Shown piece by piece: positions 30,185 through 42,103 of a stretch of 64,000 nucleotides of DNA. Made by a program: the position numbers and the translations under genes. This stretch comes from Chelatococcus composti (GTDB lineage Bacteria; Pseudomonadota; Alphaproteobacteria; Rhizobiales; Beijerinckiaceae): the NCBI RefSeq assembly GCF_014201415.1, contig NZ_JACHEH010000001.1:434001-498000 (forward strand), read 5' to 3'. The notes beneath the pieces are model-generated. The model was not told the origin of the DNA, ran no database searches, and saw only the letters and a list, made by a program, of their open reading frames with translations. How positions within the stretch are numbered: the stretch's first letter is position 1; the number at the start of each line of letters is the position of its first letter.

Positions 30185-31441
30185 ATGCGTGCCATGCGGT
30201 CCGGGCAGGGGACGAATTCCCTGCAGATCCGGCAGTACAATCAGCGTCTGGTCTTGCGCTGGCTGCGCCGCCTCGGCGAGGCGTCCAAGGCGGATCTCGC
30301 CCGCGCTGCGGACCTCACCAGCACGGCCGTCGGCCAGATCGTCGACGAACTCGACGCCCTCGGGCTCGTGGAGACGGTCGGCAAGCGTCATCGCGGCCAG
30401 CGTGGCCAGCCGGCGACGATCCTGCGGCTCAACAGAGCGGGCGCTTACGGCATCGGCGTCCGGCTCGACCGCAGCCGTATCGAGACGGCGCTCGTTGATC
30501 TGGGCGGCCATCTCCTTGCCCAGTACACACATGACATCGACCTGCCGTCGCCGGCCGCGACGCTCGAGATCGTCCAGCGTGACGTGGAGCAGCTGCTCGC
30601 CTTCTGCACACCCGAGATGCGCGAGCGTATCACCGGCATCGGCATCGGCCGTCCCTACAATCTCGGCAGCTGGCTTCAGCAGCTCGATCTCGTCGAGGTG
30701 CCATCGCTGCGCGAGTGGGATGATGCGGATTTTGCCGGCGACCTTGCCCGCGCCACGGGCCTTGCCACGGTGGAGGAGAACGACGGCGCCGCGGCGGCGA
30801 TTGCCGAGCTGTTCCATGGCCTGGGCCACGAGGCGGACAACTTCCTCTACCTGTTCATCGGCCCTTGCATCGGCGGCGGGCTCGCCATGGGCGGGGATTA
30901 CCTGCGCGGCGAGACCGGCAACGCCGCCGACGTCGCCGTGATGCCGGTGGGGCCGAGCCGGCTGCCCTCGGCGCCGCAAGGCCCCGAGACCAACATTCTC
31001 CTCACACGCGCCTCGCTCAACGCGCTCATCCGCCATCTGCGCCACTGCGGGGCGCGGGTGACCGGCCTCGGCGACCTGGCGGCGGCGATGAACGCCCATC
31101 CCCGAGCGGTCGAGGAATGGATGGACGACTGCGTCGACGCGCTCGTCGGGCCGCTCCTCTCCATGCGGGCCTTGCTCGACATCTCGCTCGTCGCGCTCGA
31201 CAGCGACCTCGACCGGGTGTGGATCGACCGTCTGATCGTGCGGCTCGAGAAGGCGCTTGCCGCCGGTGTTGCCGAGGCCCGTACGCCGCCGCTGGTGCGG
31301 GCCGGCCATTTCGGCCCCTATGCGGGCGCGCTCGGCGCGGCGAGCCTGCCGCTCTTCGTCCACCTCAGCCCGCGGACGGGCATCCTTACCGGCGAGGCAA
31401 CCGTCGGCGTCAAGGGAGGCAGCGAGCATGTCTTCGCCTGA
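30185..31441 (+). CDS. ROK-family transcriptional regulator
   Basis: A 418-residue repressor/activator with an N-terminal winged helix ([20 protein letters not shown], then [20 protein letters not shown] and a GQPATIL wing) and a C-terminal ROK sugar-binding domain ([52 protein letters not shown]). The ATG at 30185 is preferred: AGGA is about seven bases upstream, and the earlier ATG at 30134 would lie almost at the predicted transcription start. The canonical ROK zinc-binding cysteine cluster is not visible, as is common among Rhizobiales sugar regulators of this type. Its 3' end overlaps the ABC ATPase start by 14 bases, so it is the first gene of the operon and probably controls itself. 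Confidence 0.92.
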   Translation: MRAMRSGQGTNSLQIRQYNQRLVLRWLRRLGEASKADLARAADLTSTAVGQIVDELDALGLVETVGKRHRGQRGQPATILRLNRAGAYGIGVRLDRSRIETALVDLGGHLLAQYTHDIDLPSPAATLEIVQRDVEQLLAFCTPEMRERITGIGIGRPYNLGSWLQQLDLVEVPSLREWDDADFAGDLARATGLATVEENDGAAAAIAELFHGLGHEADNFLYLFIGPCIGGGLAMGGDYLRGETGNAADVAVMPVGPSRLPSAPQGPETNILLTRASLNALIRHLRHCGARVTGLGDLAAAMNAHPRAVEEWMDDCVDALVGPLLSMRALLDISLVALDSDLDRVWIDRLIVRLEKALAAGVAEARTPPLVRAGHFGPYAGALGAASLPLFVHLSPRTGILTGEATVGVKGGSEHVFA

Positions 31442-32960
31442 GCCCATCCTCGAGATGCGCGGCATCTCCAAGACCTTTCCCGGGGTCAGGGCGCTCTCCG
31501 ACGTGCAGCTCACCATCTATCCGGGCGAGATACACGCCCTGATGGGCGAGAACGGCGCCGGCAAGTCCACGCTGATGAAGGTGCTGGCCGGCGCCTATCA
31601 GGCCGACCCCGGCGGCGAGATCCGCATTGACGGCAAGCCCGTGACCATCGACGGGCCGCTCGCTGCCAAGGCGCACGGCATCGCGATCATCTACCAGGAG
31701 CTGGCACTCGCCCCGAACCTCACTGTGGCCGAGAACATCCATCTCGGCATGGAGATCAGCCGCCATGGCATGATCGACCGCCAGGCCATGGCGGAGGCCT
31801 GCAGCGAAGTGCTCAAGCGGCTCGGTGCCACCTTTGGCCCGCGCACGCTGGTCGCCGACCTGTCGATCGCCGAGCGCCAGCTCGTCGAGATTGCGCGAGC
31901 GGTGCATGCGAGGTCACGCATCCTCGTCATGGACGAGCCGACCACGGCGCTTTCCTCGCGCGAGACGGACCGTCTCTTCGCCCTCGTGCGCCAGCTGCGG
32001 GCGGAGGGGCTGGCCATCATCTACATTTCCCACCGCATGGCCGAGGTCTACGAACTGTCCGACCGTGTCTCGGTTCTGCGCGACGGCACCTATGTGGGCA
32101 CGCTCGGCCGCGACGAGATCAGGCCCGATACCATCGTGCGCATGATGGTGGGGCGCGACCTGTCCTCCTTCTACAAGAAGGACCATACGGCAGGCGTGCG
32201 CAACGCGCCCGTGCTCGAGGTGCGCAACGTCGGCGACGGCACGCGCGTCAGGGGCTGCTCCTTCACGCTCCACGCAGGCGAGGTGCTCGGGCTCGCCGGC
32301 CTCGTCGGGGCCGGGCGCACGGAGCTCGCGCGCCTCATCTACGGCGCCGACAGGCGCACTAGCGGCGAGATCGTCGTGGGGGGCAGGCCGGTCGACATCC
32401 GCAGGCCGCAGGATGCCATCGACGCCGGACTCGTCTATCTCACCGAGGATCGGAAGGCACAGGGCCTCTTCCTCGACATGACGGTGGCCGAGAACCTCAA
32501 TCTCGGCGTCATCGGCCGGGATGCACGCGCCGGCGTGCTCAATCGCAGCAAGGCTCGCTGGCGGGCAGAGCGAGCCATCAAGTCGCTCGCCATCCGCGTG
32601 GCGAGCCCGGAGGTGACGGTCGGCTCCCTCTCGGGCGGCAACCAGCAGAAGGTGCTGCTCTCGCGCCTTCTCGAGACGGAGCCCAGGGTACTCATCCTCG
32701 ACGAGCCCACGCGCGGCGTGGACATCGGCGCCAAGTCGGAGATCTACCGCATCATCGACCAGCTGGCGAAGAGCGGCGTCGGCGTCCTCGTCATTTCCTC
32801 CGAGCTGCCCGAGATCGTCGGCATCGCCGACCGCGTCCTCGTGATGCGCGAGGGCGAGATCGCGGGCGAGGTCGGCGGCGACACCGGCCTCGCCATCACC
32901 CAGGAAAACATCATCGCGCTCGCGACCGGCGTCGACCGCGCCCTGATGGCGGCCGAGTGA
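31428..32960 (+). CDS. Sugar ABC transporter, double ATP-binding protein (RbsA/XylG type)
   Basis: A 510-residue protein with two tandem nucleotide-binding domains, typical of the CUT2 importers for ribose, xylose, galactose and fructose. The first domain has Walker [10 protein letters not shown], a Q-loop ([13 protein letters not shown]), signature [15 protein letters not shown] and Walker [13 protein letters not shown]; the second has a degenerate Walker [10 protein letters not shown], signature [13 protein letters not shown] and [15 protein letters not shown], as usual for this type. The ATG at 31428 lies inside the ROK gene's end. It energises import through the permease at 32984 from the periplasmic protein at 34080. 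Confidence 0.95.
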   Translation: MSSPEPILEMRGISKTFPGVRALSDVQLTIYPGEIHALMGENGAGKSTLMKVLAGAYQADPGGEIRIDGKPVTIDGPLAAKAHGIAIIYQELALAPNLTVAENIHLGMEISRHGMIDRQAMAEACSEVLKRLGATFGPRTLVADLSIAERQLVEIARAVHARSRILVMDEPTTALSSRETDRLFALVRQLRAEGLAIIYISHRMAEVYELSDRVSVLRDGTYVGTLGRDEIRPDTIVRMMVGRDLSSFYKKDHTAGVRNAPVLEVRNVGDGTRVRGCSFTLHAGEVLGLAGLVGAGRTELARLIYGADRRTSGEIVVGGRPVDIRRPQDAIDAGLVYLTEDRKAQGLFLDMTVAENLNLGVIGRDARAGVLNRSKARWRAERAIKSLAIRVASPEVTVGSLSGGNQQKVLLSRLLETEPRVLILDEPTRGVDIGAKSEIYRIIDQLAKSGVGVLVISSELPEIVGIADRVLVMREGEIAGEVGGDTGLAITQENIIALATGVDRALMAAE

Positions 32961-32983
32961 GCGACCAGAGGAGAGGGACCCCC

Positions 32984-34000
32984 ATGTCCGCAGCCGAAGA
33001 AGCCGCTCTTGCAACGCATCGGCGCATCATGCTGCAGGGGCTCGTGCGCACTGTCGGCATGCTGCCGGTACTCGTCATCCTGTGTATCCTCATCCACCTG
33101 CTCACCATCTACGTGGCCGGGGAGGGGCGGTTCCTGACGGCGCAGAACCTGTCCATCGTCGCCCAGCAGGCATCGATCAACACGGTGCTCGCGGCGGGCA
33201 TGACCTTTGTGATCCTCACAGGCGGCATCGACCTGTCCGTCGGCTCGATCCTCGCCGCCTCGGCTATGATTGCCGTCATCGCCTCGCAGGATTTCGGCAA
33301 CCTCGGTGTGCCGGCCGCCATGGCGACGGGCCTGTTCTTCGGCCTCGTCAACGGTGCGCTCATCGCCTTCGTGCGGCTGCCGCCGTTCATCGTCACGCTC
33401 GGCTCGCTCACGGCCGTGCGCGGTATCGCGCGTCTGCTCGGCAACGACACGACCGTGTTCAACCCGGAGCTGCCCTTCGCCTTCATCGGCAACGGCTCGC
33501 TCGTCCTCGTGCCGGGGGTCATCGCCATCCCGTGGCTCGCGGTCATCGCCATGGCGGTGATCCTGGCCTCGTGGTTCATCCTGCGGCGCACGGTGCTTGG
33601 CGTCCACATCTACGCCGTCGGCGGCAATGCCGACGCGGCCCGCCTGTCGGGCATCAAGGTCTGGGCCGTCCTGCTCTTCGTCTATGCGGTCTCGGGCCTG
33701 CTCGCCGGGCTCGGCGGGGTCATGTCGGCGGCGCGTCTCTATGCCGCCAACGGCCTGCAACTCGGCCAGTCCTACGAGCTTGACGCCATTGCCGCCGTCA
33801 TCCTCGGTGGCACGAGCTTTGTCGGCGGCATCGGCTCCATCTGGGGCACGCTCATCGGCGCGCTGATCATCGCCGTGCTGTCGAACGGCCTCATTCTGCT
33901 CGGCGTCTCCGACATCTGGCAGTTCATCATCAAGGGGCTGGTCATCATCGGCGCTGTGGCGCTCGACCGCTTCCGCCTGCAGGGCAGCGCCCGCACCTGA
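32984..34000 (+). CDS. Sugar ABC transporter permease (RbsC/XylH/FrcC type)
   Basis: A 338-residue inner-membrane permease. The ATG at 32984 is chosen for the GAGGAGAGGGA ribosome binding site upstream; a GTG overlapping the ATPase stop (32957) is a less likely start. About eight to ten hydrophobic helices are present, beginning with LVRTVGMLPVLVILCILIHL, and the family signatures GGIDLSVGSILA and YAVGGNADAARLSGIKVW (ATPase-coupling loop) are clear. It should act as a homodimer with the double ATPase. Between it and the binding-protein gene (34001-34079) lies an inverted repeat GGCGCCG at 34026-34047. Confidence 0.94.
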   Translation: MSAAEEAALATHRRIMLQGLVRTVGMLPVLVILCILIHLLTIYVAGEGRFLTAQNLSIVAQQASINTVLAAGMTFVILTGGIDLSVGSILAASAMIAVIASQDFGNLGVPAAMATGLFFGLVNGALIAFVRLPPFIVTLGSLTAVRGIARLLGNDTTVFNPELPFAFIGNGSLVLVPGVIAIPWLAVIAMAVILASWFILRRTVLGVHIYAVGGNADAARLSGIKVWAVLLFVYAVSGLLAGLGGVMSAARLYAANGLQLGQSYELDAIAAVILGGTSFVGGIGSIWGTLIGALIIAVLSNGLILLGVSDIWQFIIKGLVIIGAVALDRFRLQGSART

Positions 34001-34079
34001 CGGGCCGTCGGCTCACCCAGAAGGCGCCGTTCTGGTCCGGCGCCAGGATCTCAACGACCGACCAGGGGAGGAAAACACC

Positions 34080-35012
34080 ATGCTGAAACGCGTTCTGCTT
34101 GCCGGTGCCGCGCTCGCGCTCGCGACCTCCGTCGCCAGTGCCAAGGAGCTCAAGTCGGTCGGCATCACCCTCGGCTCCCTCGGCAACCCGTTCTTCGTCA
34201 CCCTCGCCAAGGGGGCCGAGGCCAAGGCCAGGGAGATCAATCCCAACGTGCGCGTCACCTCGGTTTCGGCCGACTACGACCTCAACAAGCAGTTCACGCA
34301 GATTGACAACTTCATCGCCTCCGGCGTCGATCTCATCCTGCTCAATGCTGTCGATCCCAAGGCCATCGAGCCTGCGGTGAAGAAGGCCCAGGCGGCCGGC
34401 ATCGTCGTCATGGCGGTTGACGTCGCGGCGGCGGGCGCGGATGCGACGGTGCAGACCAACAACGTTCAGGCCGGCGAGATCGCCTGCCAGTACATCGTCG
34501 ACAAGCTCGGCGGCAAGGGCGACGTCATCATCCAGAACGGCCCGCAGGTCTCGGCCGTCATCGACCGCGTCAACGGCTGCAAGGCGGTGTTCGAGAAGGC
34601 GCCGGGCATCAACATCCTGTCGTCGGACCAGGACGGCAAGGGATCCCGTGAGGGCGGTCTCAATGTCATGCAGGGGCACCTGACGCGCTTCCCGAAGATC
34701 GATGCCGTCTTCGCCATCAACGACCCGCAGGCTATCGGCACCGATCTCGCCGCCAAGCAGCTCAACCGCAAGGGCATCATCATCACCTCGGTTGACGGCG
34801 CGCCGGACATCGAGGCGGCCCTCAAGGGCGACACGATGATCGAGGCTTCCGCAAGCCAGGATCCCTATGCCATGGCACAGCTGGCGGTGGAGGTCGGCTA
34901 TGGCATCATGAACGGCAAGAAGCCCGAGCAGCCGATGGTGCTGATGCCTTCGACACTCGTCACGCGCGACAACGTCAAGGACTACAAGGGCTGGTCGGCG
35001 CCGCGCGGCTGA
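34080..35012 (+). CDS. Sugar ABC transporter periplasmic binding protein
   Basis: A 310-residue protein with a signal peptide (residues 1-21, LKRVLLAGAALALATSVASA-K). The mature part is a class I periplasmic binding protein: SVGITLGSLGNPFFVTLAKG, QIDNFIASGVDLILLNAVDP, VMAVDVAA, VFAINDPQAIGTDLAAKQL and ITSVDGAPDIEAALKG. This set resembles fructose (FrcB) and ribose binders of Rhizobiales; the ligand cannot be fixed from the sequence. Having the binding protein last in the transporter set is less usual than first. A strong hairpin (35033-35055) follows, which could raise or protect its mRNA. Confidence 0.93.
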   Translation: MLKRVLLAGAALALATSVASAKELKSVGITLGSLGNPFFVTLAKGAEAKAREINPNVRVTSVSADYDLNKQFTQIDNFIASGVDLILLNAVDPKAIEPAVKKAQAAGIVVMAVDVAAAGADATVQTNNVQAGEIACQYIVDKLGGKGDVIIQNGPQVSAVIDRVNGCKAVFEKAPGINILSSDQDGKGSREGGLNVMQGHLTRFPKIDAVFAINDPQAIGTDLAAKQLNRKGIIITSVDGAPDIEAALKGDTMIEASASQDPYAMAQLAVEVGYGIMNGKKPEQPMVLMPSTLVTRDNVKDYKGWSAPRG

Positions 35013-35032
35013 GCCGGCCCGTTGCGGAAGGC

Positions 35033-35055
35033 GGGCGCCGGTCATTCCGGCGCCC
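35033..35055 (+). promoter_or_regulatory. Intra-operon hairpin between binding protein and kinase genes
   Basis: GGGCGCCGG and CCGGCGCCC flank TCATT: a perfect 9-base GC stem with no U-run, in the 69-base gap after the binding-protein gene. Such stems commonly protect the 3' end of the abundant binding-protein message or weaken read-through. Confidence 0.55.
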
Positions 35056-35081
35056 CCACGACAAGAAGGCATGCAAGGGCC

Positions 35082-36038
35082 ATGATTCTCGTTTGCGGCG
35101 AGGCACTCGTCGATCTGTTCATCAAGGCACGCGGCGAGGGAGGGCTCGACGCAGCGGCAGTCGTTGGCGGCTCGCCCTTCAACGTCGCCGTCGGCCTCGC
35201 GCGCCTCGGCTGCCCGGCGGCGTTCTGCGGCGCCATCGCCCGCGACCCGCTCGGCGAGGAGCTCGTCGCCACGCTGGTACGCAACGGGGTCGACGTGGCG
35301 CATGTGCGGCGCAGCGACCGGCCGACGACCCTCTCGCTGGCCTCCGCCACCCCGGATGGTAGTGTGCACTACCGCTTCTATGGCGAGCAGGCGGCGGACC
35401 GGGACCTGCCCGCCGCGGCGCTGCCAGACTGCAGCGGCTTTGCCGCCATCGCCGTGGGTTCCTACAGCCTCGGCGTCGAGCCGGTCGGCTCCACAATCGA
35501 GACACTCCTGGCCCGCGAGGGGGGCCGCCGGGTCGTGAGCATCGATCCCAACCTGCGGCCGGACATCATTGGCGACATGGGCCGCTGGCGCGAGCGCTTT
35601 GCGCGCCTTGTCTCCCACGCCACCATCGTCAAGGCGAGCGCCGAGGACATCGCCACGGCCTACGGGCAGGACGCGGATGTCGGCGCCATGGCGGCGGCCT
35701 GGCTCGCGGCCGGTGCGAAGCTCGTCGTGGTCACCCGGGGCGAGCAGGGCGCCAGCGCCTATCTTGCCGACGGCGCCGTGCTCGATGTGCCGGCACGGCC
35801 TGTCGACCTCGTCGACGCGGTAGGCGCCGGCGACACCTTTCATGCCGCACTGCTTGCGTTCCTTGCCGAACGAGGCAAGCTCGACCGTCAATCGATCGCG
35901 ACGGTCGACCACGAGACCGTCACCAATGCGCTGCACTATGCGGCGAGCGCCGCCTCTGTCACCTGCAGCCGCAGGGGCGCAGACCTGCCAACGCGGCAGG
36001 AGGTGGAAGCGATTTTGCACGAAAGAACAGTGGCATGA
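35082..36038 (+). CDS. PfkB-family carbohydrate kinase (fructokinase-like)
   Basis: A 318-residue cytoplasmic sugar kinase. The ATG at 35082 (MILVCGEALVDLF) gives the standard fructokinase N-terminus. PfkB signatures are GGSPFNVAVGLARLG near residue 30 and the C-terminal DAVGAGDTFHAALLAFL near residue 245, where the Asp of GAGD is the catalytic base. Similar kinases sit in the frcBCAK fructose locus of rhizobia, so fructose (or a related ketose) is the favoured substrate. Its stop overlaps the zwf start (ATGA), so the phosphorylated product is likely to feed directly into the next enzymes, after isomerisation if it is fructose-6-phosphate. Confidence 0.9.
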   Translation: MILVCGEALVDLFIKARGEGGLDAAAVVGGSPFNVAVGLARLGCPAAFCGAIARDPLGEELVATLVRNGVDVAHVRRSDRPTTLSLASATPDGSVHYRFYGEQAADRDLPAAALPDCSGFAAIAVGSYSLGVEPVGSTIETLLAREGGRRVVSIDPNLRPDIIGDMGRWRERFARLVSHATIVKASAEDIATAYGQDADVGAMAAAWLAAGAKLVVVTRGEQGASAYLADGAVLDVPARPVDLVDAVGAGDTFHAALLAFLAERGKLDRQSIATVDHETVTNALHYAASAASVTCSRRGADLPTRQEVEAILHERTVA

Positions 36039-37516
36039 CGAGCCGTGTTATTCCTGTTTCTCCGTTCGTGCTCGTGGTCTTCGGCGCGACGGGCGATCTC
36101 TCCCAGCGCAAGCTGTTGCCCGCGCTCTACCATCGCGATCAGGCGGGCCAGCTTCCCCCCGAGGCCAGGATCGTCGGCGCCTCGCGCCGTCATCTGAGCG
36201 ACGAGGATTTTCGCGCGCTGGCGAGGAAAGCTCTCGAGGAGCACGTCCCGGCGCGCGACATCGAGCCCGGCGCGCTCGAGCGGTTCCTCGCCCGGCTGAG
36301 CTATGTTGCGGTGGATGCGACCGGCAAGGATGGCTGGGATGCGCTCGCCCGTGCCGCCGGTGCGGCGGAACATTTCGTCCGCGTCTTCTATCTTGCCACC
36401 TCGCCCGATCTGTTCGGGCCCATCTGCGAGCAGATCGGCGCCCATGGCCTGGTCGACGGGCGCACGCGTGTGGTGGTGGAAAAGCCCCTCGGCAAGGATC
36501 TCGCCTCTGCCCAGCGGCTCAACGCTGCCATCGGACGCGTCTTCCCCGAGGAGAGCATCTACCGCATCGACCACTATCTCGGGAAGGAGACGGTCCAGAA
36601 CCTAATGGCGCTGCGCTTCGCCAACGCGCTGTTTGAGCCGCTGTGGAACGCCGCCCATATCGACCACGTGCAGATCACCGTGGCCGAATCCCTCGGCGTG
36701 GAGGGGCGGGCCGGCTATTACGACACGGCCGGCGCCATGCGCGACATGGTGCAGAACCACCTGCTGCAGCTGCTCTGCCTCGTCGCCATGGAGACGCCCA
36801 CGTCGCTTGCGGCAGACCCGGTGCGTGACGAGAAGCTCAAGGTCCTCAAGGCGCTCGTGCCCATCGGCCGCCACAACGCTGCGCAGGTGACCGTGCGCGG
36901 CCAGTACCGCGCCGGCGCCTCGGCCGGGGGCGCTGTGCCGGGCTATCTGGAAGAGCTCGGCGCGCATGCCAGCAACACCGAGACCTTCGTTGCCCTCAAG
37001 GTCGAGATCGCGAACTGGCGCTGGGCCGGCGTGCCGTTCTACCTGCGCACGGGCAAGCGGCTCGCCACGCGTGTGTCGGAGATCGTCGTCACCTTCCGGG
37101 CCATTCCCCATTCGGTGTTTGATGCGAGCGCCGGGCCGATCACGCCCAACCGCCTCGTCATCAGGCTGCAGCCGGACGAGGGGGTGAAGCTGTGGCTGAT
37201 GATCAAGGATCCTGGCCCCGGCGGCATGCGCCTGCAGCACCTGCCGCTCGACATGAGCTTCGCCGAAGCCTTCGGCGTGCGCAATCCGGATGCGTACGAG
37301 CGCCTCATCCTCGATGTCGTGCGCGGCAACCAGACGCTTTTCATGCGCCGCGACGAGGTGGAGGCAGCCTGGGCCTGGATCGATCCCATCATCGAGGCGT
37401 GGCAGGAGACGCGCGACGCCCCCAAGTCCTACACGGCGGGCACCTGGGGGCCCTCGGCGTCGATCGCGCTCATCGAGCGCGACGGCCGCACCTGGTACGA
37501 AGACGGCGCGATGTAG
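36035..37516 (+). CDS. zwf: Glucose-6-phosphate 1-dehydrogenase
   Basis: A 493-residue enzyme oxidising glucose-6-phosphate to 6-phosphogluconolactone, the entry to the Entner-Doudoroff and pentose-phosphate routes. The nucleotide motif [26 protein letters not shown] and the active-site [13 protein letters not shown] (His-Tyr-Leu-Gly-Lys) are all present. It is coupled by a 4-base overlap to the kinase gene and is followed after 20 bases by edd. The usual pgl gene between zwf and edd is absent. Confidence 0.97.
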   Translation: MTSRVIPVSPFVLVVFGATGDLSQRKLLPALYHRDQAGQLPPEARIVGASRRHLSDEDFRALARKALEEHVPARDIEPGALERFLARLSYVAVDATGKDGWDALARAAGAAEHFVRVFYLATSPDLFGPICEQIGAHGLVDGRTRVVVEKPLGKDLASAQRLNAAIGRVFPEESIYRIDHYLGKETVQNLMALRFANALFEPLWNAAHIDHVQITVAESLGVEGRAGYYDTAGAMRDMVQNHLLQLLCLVAMETPTSLAADPVRDEKLKVLKALVPIGRHNAAQVTVRGQYRAGASAGGAVPGYLEELGAHASNTETFVALKVEIANWRWAGVPFYLRTGKRLATRVSEIVVTFRAIPHSVFDASAGPITPNRLVIRLQPDEGVKLWLMIKDPGPGGMRLQHLPLDMSFAEAFGVRNPDAYERLILDVVRGNQTLFMRRDEVEAAWAWIDPIIEAWQETRDAPKSYTAGTWGPSASIALIERDGRTWYEDGAM

Positions 37517-37536
37517 TGCAGCCCACGGAGATTGCC

Positions 37537-39357
<1,821 letters not shown>

Positions 39358-39421
39358 CACGGCAGGCGGATGCGAGCTGACAATCGTCAATAAATCCGAT
39401 TATCGTGTTGACGGTATTTGC

Positions 39422-40891
39422 CTAATCGGCCTGAAACACACCCCTCAACGCGCGGTAGAGGCGCTTGAAGCGGGCGAAGGTCGGCCGATAGGCCTCGGCG
39501 AGGTTCCTGTCCGGTTCGATGATATCCGCAACGGGCGGCGTCCGGCATACTGCCGCCGGCCCTTCGCCGGTCGTCGCAATGCGGGCGAGGCGGGCGGCGC
39601 CGAAGGCCGGCCCCTTCGCGCCGCCGCTGTAGAGCACGACGGGACGCTCCAGGGCGCTCGCCATCAGGCGCATCCAGAAGTGACTGCGCGAGCCGCCGCC
39701 GATGGCCGCAACCGAGGCGGCGTGGGTTCCTGCCCGGGCGAGACATTCCTGCGCCTCGGCGAAGGAGAAGGCAACCCCCTCGAGCACCGCCTGGACCATT
39801 TCCTCCTGCGTCACGTCCGGCGAGAGGCCGAAGAAGACGCCGCGAGCGTGCGGATCGTTGTGGGGCGTCCGCTCGCCCGTGAGATAGGGCAGGAAGAGGG
39901 GCCGGGCGGGGCGGCCCGAGAAGGCGGCCTCGGTGCGCGCGAGCAGGGCTGCGATGTCGTCGGCGCCGAGAATCCGGGCCGTCCAGGCGAGCGCGCTCGC
40001 CCCGTTGAGCAGCGCCGCCATCTGGAACCAGCGGCCGGGCAGGGCGTGGCTGAAGGCGTGGACATAGGCGTCCGGGAAGGGGCGAAAACTGTCGGTGGTG
40101 ACGAAATACTGCCCGGAGGTGCCGAGGGAGAGGAATGCATCGCCGTCCTCCACGGCCCCGATGCCGATCCCGCCGGCCGCAGCGTCGCCTGCACCGCCGG
40201 CGACCGGCAGCCCCGGCGGCAGGCCGAGCGCCTCGGCGGCCTCGGCCCGCAGGGCTCCGGACACGGCCGTGCCCTCGACGAGGCGCGGCACCTGCGCACG
40301 CGTAAGCCCCGTGGCGGCAAGGATCTCGTCCGACCAGTCGCGGTGCGCCTCGTCGAGCCAGAGTGTGCCTGCCGCGTCGGACATGTCCGTGACCGCTTCT
40401 CCCGTGAGCCGAAAGCGAACGTAGTCCTTCGGCAGGAGCACCATGGCCACTTTGCGGAAGGTCTCCGGTTCATTTTCGGCGAGCCACAGGAGCTTCGGCG
40501 CCGTGAAGCCGGGCATGGCGGGCACGCCGGCGACCTGGCCGAGCCCCGGCAGGCGGCGGGCGAGCTCGGCGCATTCGGCATGGGCGCGGCCGTCGTTCCA
40601 GAGAATGGCCGGGCGCAGGAGCTCGCCGGCCGCATCGAGCAGCACCGCGCCGTGCATCTGGCCGGAAAGGCCGAGGCTGCGCACGGCCGCGAAGGCTCCG
40701 GGTGCCGCGAGGCGCAGCCCGCCGAGGGCCGTCTCCACAGCCCGCCACCAGTCCTGCGGGTTCTGCTCGGCCCAGAGCGGGTGAGGGCGGGAAACGGTGA
40801 GCGGCACCTCCGCCTCGGCAAAAAGCTGCTCGTCCTCACCGACGAGGACGGCTTTCACTGCCGACGTGCCGATGTCGATGCCGAGATACAT
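39422..40891 (-). CDS. xylB: Xylulokinase
   Basis: A 489-residue FGGY-family kinase that phosphorylates D-xylulose. MYLGIDIGTSAVKAVLV (ATP/phosphate site), LGLSGQMHGAVLLD and WNDGRAHAEC are the typical xylulokinase N-terminal blocks; GGAGDAAAGGIGIGA and GGGSRSHFWMRLMAS complete the fold. The MHG signature in SGQMHG is specific for xylulokinase. It is convergent with the edd operon across 64 bases. Its presence suggests that the ABC importer next door may handle xylose or that pentose and hexose use are co-located; no xylose isomerase is seen in the window. Confidence 0.93.
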   Translation of the reverse strand: MYLGIDIGTSAVKAVLVGEDEQLFAEAEVPLTVSRPHPLWAEQNPQDWWRAVETALGGLRLAAPGAFAAVRSLGLSGQMHGAVLLDAAGELLRPAILWNDGRAHAECAELARRLPGLGQVAGVPAMPGFTAPKLLWLAENEPETFRKVAMVLLPKDYVRFRLTGEAVTDMSDAAGTLWLDEAHRDWSDEILAATGLTRAQVPRLVEGTAVSGALRAEAAEALGLPPGLPVAGGAGDAAAGGIGIGAVEDGDAFLSLGTSGQYFVTTDSFRPFPDAYVHAFSHALPGRWFQMAALLNGASALAWTARILGADDIAALLARTEAAFSGRPARPLFLPYLTGERTPHNDPHARGVFFGLSPDVTQEEMVQAVLEGVAFSFAEAQECLARAGTHAASVAAIGGGSRSHFWMRLMASALERPVVLYSGGAKGPAFGAARLARIATTGEGPAAVCRTPPVADIIEPDRNLAEAYRPTFARFKRLYRALRGVFQAD

Positions 40892-40935
40892 GCGCTCACC
40901 GGGCGCGGAAGCGCCCGCCCTGGTCGCTGCAGCGC

Positions 40936-41427
40936 CTACCGGCCGGAGAACAGCGGATGCTCCACCTTGTCGCCCGGCTTCGCACCGATGCGGGCGGCCG
41001 TGCCCGCATTCAGCTCCAGCACCGAGAGGACGGGCTCGCCAGAGGGCACGATGCGGGTCGACAGCGGCTCTGTGCGCTGCGCGATGCGCGCGATGGTGCC
41101 GTCAGCCCGGATGAACAGCATGTCGAGCGAGATGTAGGTATTCTTCATCCACATCGCGACTGGTGCCGTCTCGCCGAAATCGAAGAGCATGCCCCTGTCG
41201 GCCGGCAGGAACCGGCGATGCATCAGGCCGGTGGCGCGCTCCTCCGGCGTGCGCGCGACTTCGACAGCGAAGGAGTGGGCCCCGCTTGCCGTGTGGATCG
41301 TCAGGGTTTCGAGAGACTGTGCAGCGGCGGTCGCGGCCCAGGACAAGGCAAGAACAGCCGCAAGGCCAAGGCGCGAGCGCAGCCAGCGGCTCACAGTGAC
41401 ACCGGCCTCAGTGGGTCGCGGGCGCAT
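40936..41427 (-). CDS. DUF192 exported protein
   Basis: A 163-residue protein with an N-terminal signal peptide ([19 protein letters not shown]). DUF192 features are the [25 protein letters not shown] and [20 protein letters not shown] stretches. Starts at GTG 41400 and GTG 41394 give a more compact signal peptide ([10 protein letters not shown]) and are real alternatives; the ATG at 41427 overlaps the cold-shock gene by 20 bases. The family has no established biochemical role. It is co-oriented with the cold-shock gene and probably co-transcribed. Confidence 0.88.
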   Translation of the reverse strand: MRPRPTEAGVTVSRWLRSRLGLAAVLALSWAATAAAQSLETLTIHTASGAHSFAVEVARTPEERATGLMHRRFLPADRGMLFDFGETAPVAMWMKNTYISLDMLFIRADGTIARIAQRTEPLSTRIVPSGEPVLSVLELNAGTAARIGAKPGDKVEHPLFSGR

Positions 41428-42019
41428 GGCCCCCGTCCGCCGGCCGCACCTCTGCCGCCATGAGGCCTTTCGGCCCCTGGCCGAAGCGCACGAGAAGCTG
41501 CTGGCCCGGCTTCACATCGGTAATGCCGTAGCGCCGCAGGGTCTCCATGTGCACGAAAATGTCGGGCGTGCCTTCCCCGCGCGTGACGAAGCCGAAGCCG
41601 CGAAGGCGGTTGAACCACTTTACAGTGACCATCTCGAGCGCGCTCGTCGGCACGACGGTGACGTGCGTGCGCGGCGGGGGCAGTTCGCTCGGGTGGACGG
41701 CGGTCGACTGATCCATGGAAATGATGCGCACCGCCTGCAGGCCGCGCGGGCGGCGCACCACCTCGCAGACCACGCGTGCCCCTTCATTGGCCGTCTCGTA
41801 ACCGTCACGCTTCAGACAGGTGACATGCACCAGCACGTCCGGCAGCCCATTGTCGGGCACGATGAATCCGAAGCCCTTTGCAACATCGAACCACTTGATG
41901 TGGCCGGCAAGCTCGACGATCGGCTCGGTGACCGATTCGAGTCCTTCGCCCGAAAGGCGCGCGTCGTCCGACGGGGCTACCTTGGGCATGAAACCTTTAG
42001 AAGAAAATTCGTCAGACAT
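41408..42019 (-). CDS. Double cold-shock-domain protein
   Basis: A 203-residue RNA/DNA-binding protein with two cold-shock domains: residues about 38-100 ([18 protein letters not shown]) and 130-195 ([20 protein letters not shown]). Both retain the RNP1-like KGFGFI/RGFGFV and a following VHV/VHM pattern. Two-domain versions of this type are typical of Rhizobiales and Caulobacter. The ATG at 42019 (MSDEFSSKG) is preceded by GGTGG; longer readings have no support. A hairpin in the mRNA leader (42034-42052) may regulate it. Domains this close together suggest an RNA chaperone role at low temperature or stationary phase. Confidence 0.93.
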   Translation of the reverse strand: MSDEFSSKGFMPKVAPSDDARLSGEGLESVTEPIVELAGHIKWFDVAKGFGFIVPDNGLPDVLVHVTCLKRDGYETANEGARVVCEVVRRPRGLQAVRIISMDQSTAVHPSELPPPRTHVTVVPTSALEMVTVKWFNRLRGFGFVTRGEGTPDIFVHMETLRRYGITDVKPGQQLLVRFGQGPKGLMAAEVRPADGGHAPATH

Positions 42020-42033
42020 GAAAACCACCAGCC

Positions 42034-42052
42034 GAATCGTAGAGAACGATTC
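42034..42052 (-). promoter_or_regulatory. Hairpin in the cold-shock mRNA leader
   Basis: GAATCGT and ACGATTC are perfect 7-base arms around AGAGA, about 15 bases upstream of the cold-shock gene's start. A 12-base palindrome AATTCATGAATT lies at 42094-42105, at the stop codon of the sirtuin gene. Confidence 0.5.
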
Positions 42053-42103
42053 CCCATACAAGGATAACACTCACAGACAGGGCGCAAAGTCAGAATTCAT
42101 GAA

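Noticed and set aside
33945-36020. A 691-codon reverse open frame over the transporter genes
   Set aside because: Covers three well-recognised genes on the other strand; no protein family pattern.
39358-39421. Terminator between the convergent edd and xylB genes
   Set aside because: Only a 6-base CGTCAA/TTGACG pair with a 17-base loop; too weak to call.
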